From: Thozetella sp. PMI_491
Lineage: Eukaryota; Ascomycota; Sordariomycetes; Chaetosphaeriales; Chaetosphaeriaceae
Reading direction: 5' to 3'
DNA length: 64,000 bases
Assembly (NCBI GenBank): GCA_021432635.1
Contig: MU270020.1
Location: forward strand, 1,257,202-1,321,201
In this document: piece by piece, positions 10,091-22,406 of the stretch
How positions within the stretch are numbered: position 1 is the stretch's first letter
How the letters are laid out: each line of letters opens with the position of its first letter
The notes under the pieces: model-generated
What the model was told of the DNA's origin: nothing
Database searches by the model: none
What the model saw: only the letters and a program-made list of their open reading frames with translations
Program-made: the position numbers and the translations under genes

Positions 10091-13000
10091 TTATCGCCTT
10101 TTTGTCTCCTTGAAATTTCCCTGTAGCCCTGCTTTGACAACTAAGCCGGTAAATATGCCATTGTTTCCAAACAGCTCAAGAGGGCTGCCAACTTCCACAA
10201 CTTTTCCGGAGTCAACAACCACAACCCTGTCACAGTCCAGGGCGTTTTGCAACCTGTGGGTGATGAAAATGGCAGTCTTGTGTCGAAACCGAGTGCTGAG
10301 GACTTCGTGGACAATTTTCTCACTCTCGGTATCCATTGCCGCTGTCGCCTCATCCAAGACTACTACCTTTGCGTCCTGCAATAGGCAGCGACCTATAGCA
10401 AGCAGCTGCAGCTGGCCTGCTGAAAGATTAGCCCCACTCTGAGAAATCTGATAGTTAAGAGCATCTCCAGGGCTGGCGAAGGTCTTTGCCAGACCGCTAT
10501 CTTGGATGGCTGTCAAAATATCCGAGTCATCGAATCGACCCATTGGGTCTAGATTCTCCCTGACGGTACCCTTGAAAGTCCGGCATTCTTGAGGGATCAT
10601 GGCTACCCTAGACCGAAGCATGCTCAAGCTCACGCGGCTAATATCCAGGCCGTCAATTTCGATTAGTCCGTGTGTCGCTTCAATGAGTCGCAGAGTAGCT
10701 AGCGCCAAAGAAGATTTCCCTGCGCCAGACCGGCCAACAATTGCGGTAGATTGCCCGGGCAAGAACTCTAGATTGATATCTCGGAGGGCCAATGTTTGCT
10801 CATCCCCGCCGTACCCTGCACTGTATTGTCGGAATGTGAGCTTGCCGGTGTGTGGCCAGGAGGCAGGAATAGGCGGCGACGGTTCACGGCCTTGGTATTG
10901 ACGCTCTGGCTCCGAGTCCGCCATAGAAAATATGCGCTGGACACAAATCATCTCAGATTCGATTTGCGCTCTAGTCACCACAGCGCCGGCCATGGAGACG
11001 GAGAGCTGGAGCATATAGGACATAACAAAGCCTATGAGGCTGGAGCTGCTCCCGGTTGCGAATAGAGATGACGCAGCAAGAGCCTGTAAGATGCTAATGG
11101 GCAAAGTGATTAGCGATATCCTGCGATTCTTAGAAGGGGCAAGGGTCTAAGATTTGGCTTACGCTGAGATGAGATAGAGCCTGAAGAAGAGCCATAGTTC
11201 GACCTTGGTCGCGGCCAAGTACGCCTGTAGGTTCTTCTCGAGGTGTCGGAAATTTCTTTGGGTGAAATATGAACCACAGCCAAATGTGGATATCTGGTCA
11301 CCCCCGTCAAGAGTTTCCTGGAGGTTCGTGATAAGCGGGCTGCGGCACTGCGTTTCCAACCTCCGCGACTCAGCTAGAATGCCAATGCAGCGGCGTAGCA
11401 GCCAGAGGCAAATCAGGACCACCACCATGTTAACCACAATTGACCAGGGCAACGCGACAGTGAAAACAATCAAGCACACAGCCGCCCGTAGAATGTGTTG
11501 AATGAAGCCGAACAATGCGCCAAAGAGAGGGGCGTCATGCCTCGTCAAGTCATTTGCAAACCGGTTGAGTATCTCCCCGCTGGACGTGGTACGGAAGAAC
11601 TGCAAAGGACTTCGGAGTACGCCTGCGACGAGAACGCGGTGTAGCCTCTGAGATGTGATTTTGAGGCACAAATACCAGCCCATGAGCAAGGAAATGGCCA
11701 TTAGCAGGCTCTGACTAACGCCAGCTGCGGCGAAAGCTATCAGTCTTCCCATCATGGATTTGGTCGCTAGAGCATCTGCGAGCTCTTTCAAGATATACGT
11801 CGACCCAATGCTAGAGAGGTTGGCAAGAAGACTGATGAAGGTCATCAATGTCCACCTCCAAGGCCCAGCTATGTTGAACCATCGACGGTAGAGACCTGCT
11901 GGAACGAGTTCGGTCGGGGTACTGGTCTGTTCTGTACCTTGACTTGCCGTGGAATTGTTATTTTGCTGCCGACGAACAGTGCTAAAGCTATCAGCCTCAT
12001 GAGTTCGAGTCCCAGCCGTTGGTGGGCCATTTTCAACAGTCTCCAACGTGGTAGAGCTCGTCTCGCTTCGTGCGGCACTGCTAGGATCGAACTGATTGCG
12101 TTCCGTATCCGACTCATCTGGGGTAAGGACTTGGACTAAAGGAACCGCCTGTTGTGTTAACTGGCCATCCGCAAGGATGTATGCTCTGTCCGCACGAGTC
12201 CGAAGTGCTCCCGAGTTGGACACAATAACTCTCGCTGCATCTTTCAGGAGTCCATCAGGTCCAAACACCGTGTTCATCAAATGAGCAACTACCCTGCTGT
12301 CCAGTGCGGCCAAGGGGTCATCCATAATGTATGTGTTGGCTCTAGAGTAGACCACCCTGGCTAATGTGATTCGGCTCTTTTGCCCGCCAGAAAGACCAGT
12401 CCCATGGCTCCCAACGGGTTGCAAGTCGCCAAGCTCCATCATGCTGAGGTCATGCTCGAGCGCGCAGGCCGAAAGAACTCGGTGATATAGATCTTCGTCA
12501 AAGGGGCGGCCGAGAAGAATATTATCCCGGATCGTGCCACTAATCAACCAGGGATCTTGAGGCATGTATGCGATGGGTCCACGGATTGCGGTTGTCCCCG
12601 CATCCGGCCTGACGGATCCAAGTAGAAGCTTGAGCAGAGTGGTCTTGCCCCCAGAGACTGGTCCTCTAATCACTACACATTCCCCCTTCGCAACTGAGAA
12701 TGTGACATCGCAGAGAAGCGGTAGCAGTGTCTTATCCCAGGCATATGACACCTTTTGAGCTGCAACACTGCTAGTAATTGCGATTTGATCTGCTTCCATG
12801 TGATCTGGGAAATAAGTCGTGTGATTATTGTCATCTAGCGTGCAGAACTCAAGCACTCTGTTATAAGACACAGAACAGCTAGCCCATCCGCTGAGAACAA
12901 CGGGGAGAAGGCCAAGGGGTCCAATCAGTAGCGAACAAAATAGCAAAGCCGGGAAGATCTGTTCTCCTCTCAGATCCCCGTTCACCATTACAGCCGTGAC

Positions 13001-14610
13001 AAACGAGACGACTGCGACTAGAGTTGGGGTGGCTCTCATGACGAAGTTCATGAGAGCCGAAGCCCACGTAATGAGCTCGAAGGATTGAAGCTCGACTCGG
13101 CGTGAGGAATCAAGTCTCTCTTCCCTGTACGGCTCTTGTGCGTGCACCTTAATCATCTTGGCGTTTGTAATTGCCTCAGAAGCGAGGGCCATCCGCGCAT
13201 CTCTGCGGTTCATATAGGCGGCTTGTGAGCGCTGAAGAATAATGTTGCAGGTATAGTGGATTGGCAGCAATGCAATCTAAAGCGAATTTAGCGGAGAAAA
13301 GAATGCAGCAACCGTAAAACTCACCACTGCTCCGAGAGAGGCCAACGCGCTCTGCCACGAAAGGGTCACTCCAATGCTGACCAAGGCGATTCCCACCTGC
13401 AGAGGTGCGGACCAGACAGCATGTATGAAGATCACAAAATCCTGAGTGCGAAGCACGTCAACTTCGACTAAGTTTGTAGCCGACGACGCAGTCGGCCGTG
13501 TAGATCCTGGAATGAGCGCTCTTCGGAATATCAATGAGGCTAGACCAGCTCGGTATTTCGCGCCGGCCAGTTTGACACGGAATAGTGCTTGCGAGACTGC
13601 TATAGTGTCGACCAGCCCAAGGACAAAGAGAAAAGCGATATAATGCGGCTGCCGTGTAGCGAGGAAGAAACGTAATGCCCATGGTTGGCCGAATTTGCAG
13701 ATGATATCGATAATCTCGCAGGAAAAGCTGATGGCCGCCTCGGAGAAGCAGACTCGGTAGAGATATGACCAGAATCCCGGTAGGTTATCCGTTGCAACGT
13801 AACCTCTTTCCAGGACGTCGTATACTTTCTCCGGCCTGGTTGATGCAGGGAGAGGCGGTAAATCTTTCGCCGTCACAGCACGCTTTTGCCCCGTTGCTAA
13901 ATAGACGTTCACATCGGTGAATGTGACCTTCTGGAGGACACCGGATATCTGAGACGAGGTGCTGGCAACGAGGCAGATGAGATAAGTAGCCGAAAACAAG
14001 ATCGAAGCGGTTGAGGACATTACACCAGCCGAATAAGCCCAGATAAATCCCATGGAGGTGTTGTAGAGACGGTGCGACGCCGACGAGAGGCCATAAATGA
14101 ATAGTAGGCTGCAGGCCACGCATCCCACAATGGACAGGACCGGGGCACAAAGGCGAAGAAAGTAATCCGTCCTTTGGTGTACTGATGTTTGCTTTGATGC
14201 CTTCACAGCTTCACGCAGCAGCGCGGCGAGTAAAAAACCTTCGGACAGCTGGTATTTTCTGTTAGTCTATACAGCGGCCCCCGCCCTTCGCGTTCTTGGA
14301 CCTACTAAGAAGACAGCAGATGCTATCTCTAACTTGCCCGGACGCCGCGCTTCGGGTGCCGGGTCACACTTCCGCCCTAATAGCCGGAGGGTTGTGAAAC
14401 TGACAATAAATATCGAGGCGATGACCTGAAGACACCTGGGCTTGGTGAGCTCCGTGTGCCGATGACCTCGCCCTGTGGGAGAGACACTTACCAAAGGGCC
14501 CGTCCATTCAACAGTGTATCATGCAGAGCTGAGCTTGGCAATAGCCCGATGACATTGCCCTGTCCCAAGGGTGTTGCCGTCGTCACAAAAATTGCATCAG
14601 TGTTGTCCAT
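10091..14610 (-). CDS. ABC transporter, ABCC/MRP-like full transporter
   Basis: Five exons (14610-14492, 14435-14306, 14248-13325, 13276-11163, 11093-10091) give 1429 residues with every phase closing. That is the usual length for a fungal ABCC exporter with an extra N-terminal membrane domain. Order: N-terminal TM segments, TMD1, NBD1, a Ser/Thr-rich linker, TMD2, NBD2. NBD1 has Walker A GPVSGGKTT, signature LSGGQ, and Walker B YIMDDPLAALD with Asp where the catalytic Glu would be. Its H-loop position reads VIVSNSGAL, without His. NBD2 has GRSGAGKSS, LSAGQ, VVVLDEATAAMD and ITHRL, so it keeps Glu and His. This is the usual ABCC asymmetry, with one degenerate and one active ATP site. Likely role is ATP-driven export of organic anions or drugs across plasma or vacuolar membrane; the substrate is unknown. 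Divergent from carboxypeptidase 1. Confidence 0.92.
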
Positions 14611-15276
14611 GTCGGCGTGATGTGCAATTCGACTTGCACTAACCTCACCTTTCTCTAGCCACTAACGTCCTCTCCTGGCCCGAGAAAGTCGAGCCTAGAC
14701 GTTGGGCTTGGGGACTGGATATTCTAAGAGTAAGCGGGCGTATGCTCCCGTCAAATTGAACACCAATGACACAAGATGTGCTGCCTCCCAGCAAGGAGGT
14801 AATATTTCTCTGCAGGACTTCTTATTTCGATGTCGCGATGTGTCCTTCTGGTCTGTAGGTGTCTTGATCACTGTTGATGGGGACATCTAGAGCTCTAGGA
14901 GCCTGCCACTAGCACCAAATGTAGGTCTTCTCCCCCTGGTATTGAGCCCTGGTAGGTACTATTGGTTCATGGTTGAGGCGTGACTTGCCTAAATGGGCAT
15001 ACCGGAGCGACCCCCCACTTCCGCTAATGCTTACGGCCACGCTTCCGACTTGCCTTTAGCTGTTTCAAAGTCGGCCCACACATGAGGAGTCGATCACCAC
15101 AGTCAACTTCACGACCCGACGGAGTCAAATATCTTCAGAACGCAACGTGTATCTCATTTATTAGAGGAATAATCTTGCCAGGCTTGAATCCACTGGATAA
15201 AACCCAAGGAGCATTGCTAGCTGTGCGTTCCGACGTTATCTCAGGAGCCTTCCTTGCGTCCACCTTCTACCATCCC
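14611..15276. promoter_or_regulatory. Divergent promoter region of ABC transporter and carboxypeptidase 1
   Basis: 666 bp between the start of the leftward ABC gene (14610) and the rightward S10 peptidase (15277). Upstream in-frame codons extend the peptidase frame to 15082, but the signal peptide begins at the ATG at 15277. No other supported feature. Confidence 0.5.
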
Positions 15277-16907
15277 ATGATGGTTGCGATCCTGTCTCTA
15301 TGGCTAGTACCGGCTCTTTTAGCATCAGCTGGCGTTGCATCCCCTAGATACCGAAATATTTCGTCCAAGTATAATGCTTCCAACCGGATTCGCGTCAAAA
15401 CCCACGATGCGAACCGTGTCTGCCAAGGAGGAGTCACCAGCCATACAGGCTGGACGGACGCCGGAGACCATCACATGTTTTTCTGTAAGTTTCGTCCAAT
15501 TTTGCGGTCCCTTGAATGGGGATGCGCCTCTTATCCACTTAATCCACTAACGGGATTCCAAGGGTATTTTGAGGCGCGGAATCCCAAGCCAGACACCCCA
15601 GTGATGGTCTGGTTCACCGGTGGTCCAGGCGGCTCAAGTGTTGCGTCTGCATTTGTCGAAAATGGAGATTGCCTGTATGACCCGACGGCAAATAAGGCTA
15701 CGTTTAACCCCTACGCCTGGACAGAAGAGTTTCACATGGTCTATCTCGACCAACCAGTCGGCGTGGGACTCTCTTACATCAAGAATGCATCCGATGTCTC
15801 TGCCCATCCCGCCTCGGCCGATGATAGCGCCCCAGATGTGATTGCATTCATACGTTTGTTTGGCGAAGCCTTTCCCCACCTCGCTGATCGACCTCTTCAC
15901 CTCGCCGGGGAGTCATACGGCGGTCGATGGATCCCTGTCTACGGAAGCTGGATCCAGCAATACAATCACATAGTCGACCGCGAGGACCGGATTCCTCTCG
16001 CGTCTCTCATCGCCATCAGCGCATGGACACATCCAGCAATACAGGTGCCTTCGATGTACGACGTCGCCTGCCATCCTTTTAAGCAGTTCCCTCCTACTCT
16101 CAATTCTTCCATCTGCGAGTCCATGGCCGCTGCCTACCAGTCGTGCGAGCTGCTTCTGCACGCATGTCAAACCACCGACGACATGCTCGCCTGCGTCCGC
16201 GCCGGCGAGTACTGCAACAAGCATTTCAACGACGTGATTGAGGGAGAGACAACTAACAGATTTGATCGTCGCATGGTTTGCCCTGAGCCAGGTCACTGCT
16301 ACCCTGTCATGACGGAGATGTCGGCCTGGATAAACTCGGAGCCCATATTCAAAGACCTTCTCGAAGTGCTAGAGCAGTCAAACGGACAGAAAACAACCTA
16401 CTCGTTTATGAGCGATCTGATATCGTCCAGATTTGTCGAGAGCGGCGATATATCAAAGGACACGATTCCATACGTGGAGAATGTACTCCGCACTAGGAAG
16501 ATACCCATGCTCTTTACTACTAGCGATGCCGATATATTGGTCAACCCTAAGGGTCTACGGGAATCACTTGAGAAGGTAAGATGGCCGGGTCGCCCCTACT
16601 TCCGAGGAGCTCCATGGGATGAGCTACCGTTCAGGACCGCATCCGGGGGCTCTGGTGGCGTATTGCGCAGGAGCGACTTTCTCTGGTACGCTGAGCTCGC
16701 CGAAGCGGGTCACATGGTAAGTTCCCTAGTCTTACCTCTCCGGATCAGACTGCTGACTGCACAATGTGATAGTCACCTTATGATCAGCGCGCCGGCATGC
16801 TTGAGCTGATGCGGATCTGGCTCCGACATGTCACTGCAGATGACAAGACCCCGAGGCCCTTGCCAGAGCTTGTGGATCAAATACCTCTGATAAATGAAGA
16901 TCTTTAA
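15277..16907 (+). CDS. Secreted serine carboxypeptidase 1 (peptidase S10)
   Basis: Exopeptidase that removes C-terminal residues from peptides at acid pH. Exons 15277-15484, 15563-16716 and 16773-16907 give 498 residues, the normal S10 length. The start was chosen because the ATG at 15277 begins a hydrophobic signal peptide (AILSLWLVPALLASAGVAS). Catalytic Ser lies in AGESYGG, Asp in TTSDADILVN and His in AEAGHM at the last splice junction. The substrate-binding motif appears as TGGPGGSS. Several Cys residues in residues 270-330 fit the family's disulfides. It is the first of three S10 genes within 12 kb, and the three are clearly different in sequence, so they are not a recent tandem duplication. 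Confidence 0.93.
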
Positions 16908-17784
16908 TTGTCACGCAGAATTAGTCCGGCTCAGGGAAGAAGAATGGGAGGCTTCTTATTCCCGAGTGACATGCATGTTATGGAACCATAGGTACTGCAC
17001 GAGGCATATGTCCTCGCGGATAATTAAATACAGAAAACGAAGTGGCCCCGTTGCTGGCCCTACTGTCTTTGGCTGGAGAATCATGTACAATATCGATATC
17101 GAATAAATGCCCGATGACTTTTGACACAAGCTGCACAATCCTTAACTATAAACAACCAACTCCGCTAGATTCAAAATTCCTATTGCGTGTCTAAGCGACC
17201 CAAACTCCCATGAGTTGCTGCAATATCTTGTCACTCTATCAGGAAAGTTCGCCCCTAACAGGAGCCTGAATGCCTTGCGTTGGAGAGAAGAGCATAGTAG
17301 GTGATGCTTGCGCTCATTCTATTGGGTCCCTGTACTCATTCCTTATCTCGGAGGAGAGGGTGTTCCTCCCTCGGTTACAGATGAAGCACTAGTACCTGAA
17401 CTCAGGTCCTTGCCTACAAGTAGATGCCTGACTAGCATGGGTTTGGTTTAACACCCAGTTTAGACGGCGTCAGGTAACCCCAAATGTAGCGCCGACAGAC
17501 CATTCCTATCTCGCTCCAAAATAACGATAGTTTTTTCGGTGTCCCAATTGGCCGGTCGCTCTTATTCTCCCATTTAGGAATGGTTTGCCGATGACCAAGC
17601 TACGCCGCGGACACCCATGCAATCTAACACGCTATCCCAACCAAGAGGTGGGGTCAACTATGATACATTTGTCGCCCTCTCTCGGACCATGATATCAAAT
17701 TAGGTGCCTTTAAAGCACACTCTCACCGATAAGCTGTCAGTTTTGCGCTCTGTCTAATTACTTATCGTCTCAGTATCTGGCGGA
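16908..17784. other. Intergenic region between carboxypeptidases 1 and 2
   Basis: 877 bp with the 3' flank of carboxypeptidase 1 and the promoter of carboxypeptidase 2. A/T-rich in parts; no coding frame or repeat that I can support. Confidence 0.5.
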
Positions 17785-19395
17785 ATGATACGAAGCCAAT
17801 GGTTGCTTGCTTTGCAAGCGTTGTCCCTGGCGCATCTATCACACCAGCGCCGTCTTGGGGTAGACGATGGGTGGGATGTAGTTGAAGGCGACGGCTTCTC
17901 CGTTCGTACCCGAGATACACCTCCGGAGATCTGCGCCGGCGAGCCCGGGGTCTCTGGTTATGTTGATTGGGGCAATTAAGCACAGCCTTTCCCTTGCAAC
18001 CGTCGCGGCGTCCGAGAACATAGCGTCTAACCAATCTTACAGACAACAACCACATGTTCTTCTGGGTCTTTGAGAGTCGCAATGATCCATCCAGGGACCC
18101 TGTGATTCTCTGGCTTACCGGGTAAGCTACCTAGGTAGACCTATATAATATGTTTGGCCAAGGCGCTGTGCTAACTCACCGATCACAACAGCGGGCCTGG
18201 AGCTTCCAGCATTGCCTTCGGAGCGCTAGACGAACTTGGACCTTGCGTTTCTCGTGAAACAGATGACGAAACAGGTGGCCTCGTCCATAATCCTTACTCA
18301 TGGAATTCGAATGCAACAGTGATATTTGTGGACCAGCCACTCGACGTGGGATACTCATACGGAAAACGTCGTGTTCGCAACCTTGAAGAAGCCATCAATG
18401 ATCTCTACGCCTTCTTGGATCGACTGTTCATTGCGAAGCCGGAATGGGGCGAGCGAGACTTCTACGTAGCCGGCGAAAGCTACGGAGGCAGCTGGGTGCC
18501 TGCCATTGCCGCCCGCATCCAACGCATGCGCACTTCGCCACTGGCCCGTGTGGCTGCGAGTGTGACTGCTCGGCGCCCAGAAAGTTCCATTAACTTAAAG
18601 GGAATCCTAGTGGGCAACGGGCTTCTCAACCAAGCAGTTCAGCGGCGCGGCTTCTACGAAATGGGCTGCACTGGCTCGACAACCATTCTCAGCGCCTCCG
18701 TTTGCACACAGATCGCCGAAGCAGGCCCGCGGTGCGAGCTCCTCGAAGCGGCCTGTGAGGCAAGTGGATTTGACAGGAGCGTCTGCGATGTCTCGGACAA
18801 GTGGTGCCAGGCCAACGGGTGGTTTCCGATCAGACAAACGCCCTGGTTCCCCTACGACGTCCGCATCAACTGCACCGCGACACCTGAAAAATGCGTTAGT
18901 CCTCCGCCCGGCATCGTTAGCTGGTTAGATGATCCGGTTGTCCGCGAAGGGCTTGGAATCGACGCAGGCTTTGGCACAGCGCATCCTTCGAGTCGTACTA
19001 TATTCGAAGACTTCACAGCGAGCGGTGAGGTGGGCTACCCTTCCCATCCATGGGTGACGGAGCTTCTCGATGCCGGAGTGCGCGTGCTCATCTACGCCGG
19101 GAACAAGGACTGGCTATGCTCCTCTCCGGGAATGCTCCACTTCGTGGACAGTCTCGAGTGGCATGGTCACGCGCAATTCCGTGCGAAGACGCCCCAGCCA
19201 GTTCACGCTCCCGCTTCCACAAACAAGGGCGTTACTTTGGGAGGTGGCTCCACCGAAAGGACCCTTTGGGGGCATCACAAGAGTCATTCGCTGCTCAGCT
19301 TCATGGAGATTGAAGAAGCAGGGCATCTTGTTCCCAAGGACCAGCCGGAGGTTGCCTTGGCGATGCTGAACTACTGGATTGCGGGGGAGCTATAA
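17785..19395 (+). CDS. Secreted serine carboxypeptidase 2 (peptidase S10)
   Basis: Starts at ATG 17785 with a short hydrophobic leader ([14 protein letters not shown]). An early exon encodes [13 protein letters not shown], the next [14 protein letters not shown], and the main exon the rest. The second intron runs from GTAAGC near 18122 to ACAACAG near 18191. The first donor is uncertain: a GC donor (TGGG|GCAATT) gives the best homology, [13 protein letters not shown], while GTTATG slightly upstream is the GT alternative. Catalytic Ser in AGESYGG, Asp in YAGNKDWLC and His in [12 protein letters not shown] are all present, as is GGPGASS. Many Cys in residues 200-300 match the family. Predicted secreted or vacuolar carboxypeptidase; with neighbours 1 and 3 it fits an external peptide-degradation locus. 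Confidence 0.9.
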
Positions 19396-19497
19396 GATCC
19401 TAGAGCAGGCCATCTATATCCCGAAGAACAAGGAACTTAGCGAATTTATTATTGGTATTATCCTACATTGGTTAGAAAGTATGTCTAGCCGGCCCCG

Positions 19498-21734
19498 TCA
19501 ATGTACATCTACTACATCGAAAAAGCTTGCACCGGTTTCCATTATGCGCCCCATAAGCATCACTTTGTGCTTACAGGGCTTCGTCCACATGATGCTGAGC
19601 TCTTCCGTGGCTCCAAGGTCGCTAACTGCGCAAAGTAATATTCTCCCGCGTGCGCGCTCCACGCGGAACATGGTGAGAAGATTCCGCAACAGCCATGGGG
19701 GGATCATGGATCCTGGCGTTGCGCTAAATCGTTCAAGAAAAGGGAAAAGGCTGTCGAGGGCGTCTAGAACTACGGGATGTGGAGAGGAACATAAGATGGT
19801 ATGTACAGCCATCATCAGACCAACATGAACGAGCTCTTCTTCCACATTAGGCTCAGAGCTCAGTCCATGTAAAATCTGTAGAACCAAAACAACCCAAGGG
19901 TCTAAATAAGGTTCCCCACTTAGATCACCTCCGGTTGAATTGTCGAGCACTTCGCGTGAGCAGATTATCTGGGCGACTGCATATCGAATGTAGTTTATAG
20001 CCGCTCTTGAAGATTGGAAACGGAGAGGTTCAAATCGCATGGCTGGAGGGAGACTACTCATTAGTTCCCTTCCTCTTGCCGTTTGGCCATGCAACGGAAG
20101 GTCACACATGGGAAGTTGATCGTGCCAGCCGTCTAGTGCGTTGCGAAGATTTCCTAGGCGAGCGAGGTAGTCTTCTTCGGTCTCTGGTGCATAGATCCCA
20201 TCGACAGGAAGAGGCTTCGATACGATGGCTTCGAATTGCCGGGCCCAGGCTCGGAACAATGGCCAAGATGCATTAGGACCGAAGAGACGCCCGAAGAGTA
20301 GCCGCGTGTAGATTTGCTTGCACTCGCATAAAAGAACTAGGATGTAGTTACTTAGATCCGAGGATTCGCGGAACAGCTGCCACAGCGGCTCTCTAGCAAC
20401 CTTAGGCAACTCATGTCCCAGCGGAGACCATGGGAGGGTTTGGATGGAGTACCATGCCTTGCTAGAGGCCCAATGACTCAGCACACGACGACCCGTCCGC
20501 CAGGATACTAGCTCGTCGATGTGGACTGTAACGAGCTTATCGGCCTGACTGCAATGGGTGATGCCCCCTATGAATGTGCCAAGCTTCGTCTCGATGCGTA
20601 GAAATACTGTGAGTATGGTGAGAGACACCACTACCTGTGTGATGTGAAGTGGAGCTAGCAGATCGATAGCTGCCATTTGTTGCAGAGCAGCAGTGTAGAA
20701 CTCCAGACAGTCCCCGCGGGCATTGGCTGACGGCCCATCAGGGCCCCGCGTAAGAGAATCAAGCGCGAGAATAGCACACTTCAATGCTAGATTTGCGTAC
20801 CCGACGCCTTCCCATATGTCTTGGAAGAGCGTAGGGAGTTGCCGAGGGAAGTTTTCGCTCAGCTGTCTGTCAGTAAACCCGATCAACTCGCAGGCCGTGC
20901 TCGGTGGTGGATTCGGGGGGGTATGGAACATGGAGGCGTCAAGCTCCGAGGCCGACATGGTGGGCTGTGCTGGGGAGCTCGCCGCGATATTTCCTCGGGA
21001 GAAGGCCAGCAGCACTAGCCCCTCTATGGCAGAATCGCTTGACGGCTGCTCTGATACAGTCGAGAGCAATTCTGGTGCCAGGGAGCCCGGCACCAAGGTT
21101 GAGCCAGCATTTGTACTAGAAGAGGGTGTCATGTACTCGTCTTCGACCTGCTCGCCGGCTATTATCTCTCCATTCGCGTTCTCCGCAACCCTCCCAGTGT
21201 CGTCATCGCTAGACACCATCATCCTTCGTCCATACCCACTAGGCTCGTACGCCGAATATGGGGAGAGCGTTTGGCCAGGGCTGGCTGATTCATTGTCCTG
21301 CCTGGAAGTATCAGGTGGTGAAAGCTGGTCTTCGTCATATCTAGTCGCACCGGGCCGTTGTTGCTGGCGTTGATGTCGCTCTCGCCGCTTTCTCTGATGG
21401 TCGCGTGTCCTGATTGCCTCCCATTTCTGCGACTCAATGGCGGCAGATCTGCGACTTACAGCCTCGGTATCATCGCGGAAGACAAACGAGGTAGCGTATC
21501 CAGGGCAGGCAATGTTCAAGCGAATACATGTCCGGCAATGCGGTTTAGTTTCATCGCACTGCATGCGAGCACAGCCATTAGCCATTCGCACAAAGTTACC
21601 GAGATGCCAAGAGCGGCAATAACAAGACGCCCAACAGGAAATCTTCTAACCTTGGTGTGTCTCTGCCGGCACGGAAGACAACCACTGCGTGAACGGACGA
21701 TTCGCGACTTCGAGTTTGGTCTAGGGTCCTCCAT
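19498..21734 (-). CDS. Zn2Cys6 fungal transcription factor
   Basis: Two exons (21734-21651 and 21558-19498) give 714 residues. The intron interrupts the zinc cluster, a common place in this family. The N-terminus carries a perfect Zn2Cys6 pattern, C-x2-C-x6-C-x6-C-x2-C-x6-C, beginning GCLPCRQRHTK and continuing after the intron as CDETKPHCRTC. A basic linker (QRKRRERHQRQQQ) and a Ser/Pro-rich spacer follow. The rest is helical and resembles the fungal-specific transcription factor regulatory domain. Nuclear DNA-binding regulator. It is divergent from the OPT transporter and sits between two carboxypeptidase genes, so local regulation of the peptide-use genes is plausible but unproven. Confidence 0.93.
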
Positions 21735-22406
21735 TGCGGTCACTAGACCATCTGCGCTCTCTGCTCGTGTTTCGGAGTGCCAATGCGCTGATGGTAGAGA
21801 GAAGAAGAGGGGGAGGACAGGAGAGCGAGGAGCCGCACGAGCTGCGTAGTCGCCAGCAAGATAGGCTGTTAGCAACGCGGTCGAAATAATAATAATAGGC
21901 TTCTCCTTAGCTCCTTGTGTTCAGAGATAGGCGGCCACAGGCCAAAATGAGGTATGCCGATGCGAAACGAGGGTCCATCGTTCCAGTTTACCCAACGAGG
22001 TTTAGACTGTACCCCGCGCTCCGCAGATAAGGGATGGCTTGGCCCTCGGCGGTCTAAGTGGGCCTGGGAGCCCAGAAACCCCAAGTTATCAGCATCCCTG
22101 GCTGCAAGGCGCCTCTAGCAGGTCGTGGAGGGGTAAAGGTAGCCAAGGTAGGCAATAGGGCTTTTAGTTCTGAGCTCCCGTAGGGGGAGTGGTTGCTGGG
22201 TGCACTTATATGCCTTGAGTTCTCCTCCATATCCTGCGTAGTACCGCCGTTCTGTTCTATACCCAGACTGCAGCGAGAAAAACCTCTGGCCTCCACCACA
22301 GGCTAAGTCGAACTTTTGGCTGCTTTTAGCGCCCGACTTTCGTCCATCACTAGCACTATTTAGCCAATAGCCCACTTACGACTGCTGACTGCTAGTCGTC
22401 CACGGA
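21735..22406. promoter_or_regulatory. Divergent promoter between Zn2Cys6 regulator and OPT transporter, with HGATAR sites
   Basis: 672 bp shared upstream region. Four HGATAR motifs, the core recognised by AreA/NIT2-type nitrogen GATA factors, are visible: AGATAG at 21859-21864 and 21925-21930, AGATAA at 22025-22030, and TGATAA (minus strand) at 22086-22091. About two would be expected by chance in this length, so the enrichment is modest. Function is inferred from the motifs and from the peptide-transport gene downstream. Confidence 0.35.
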
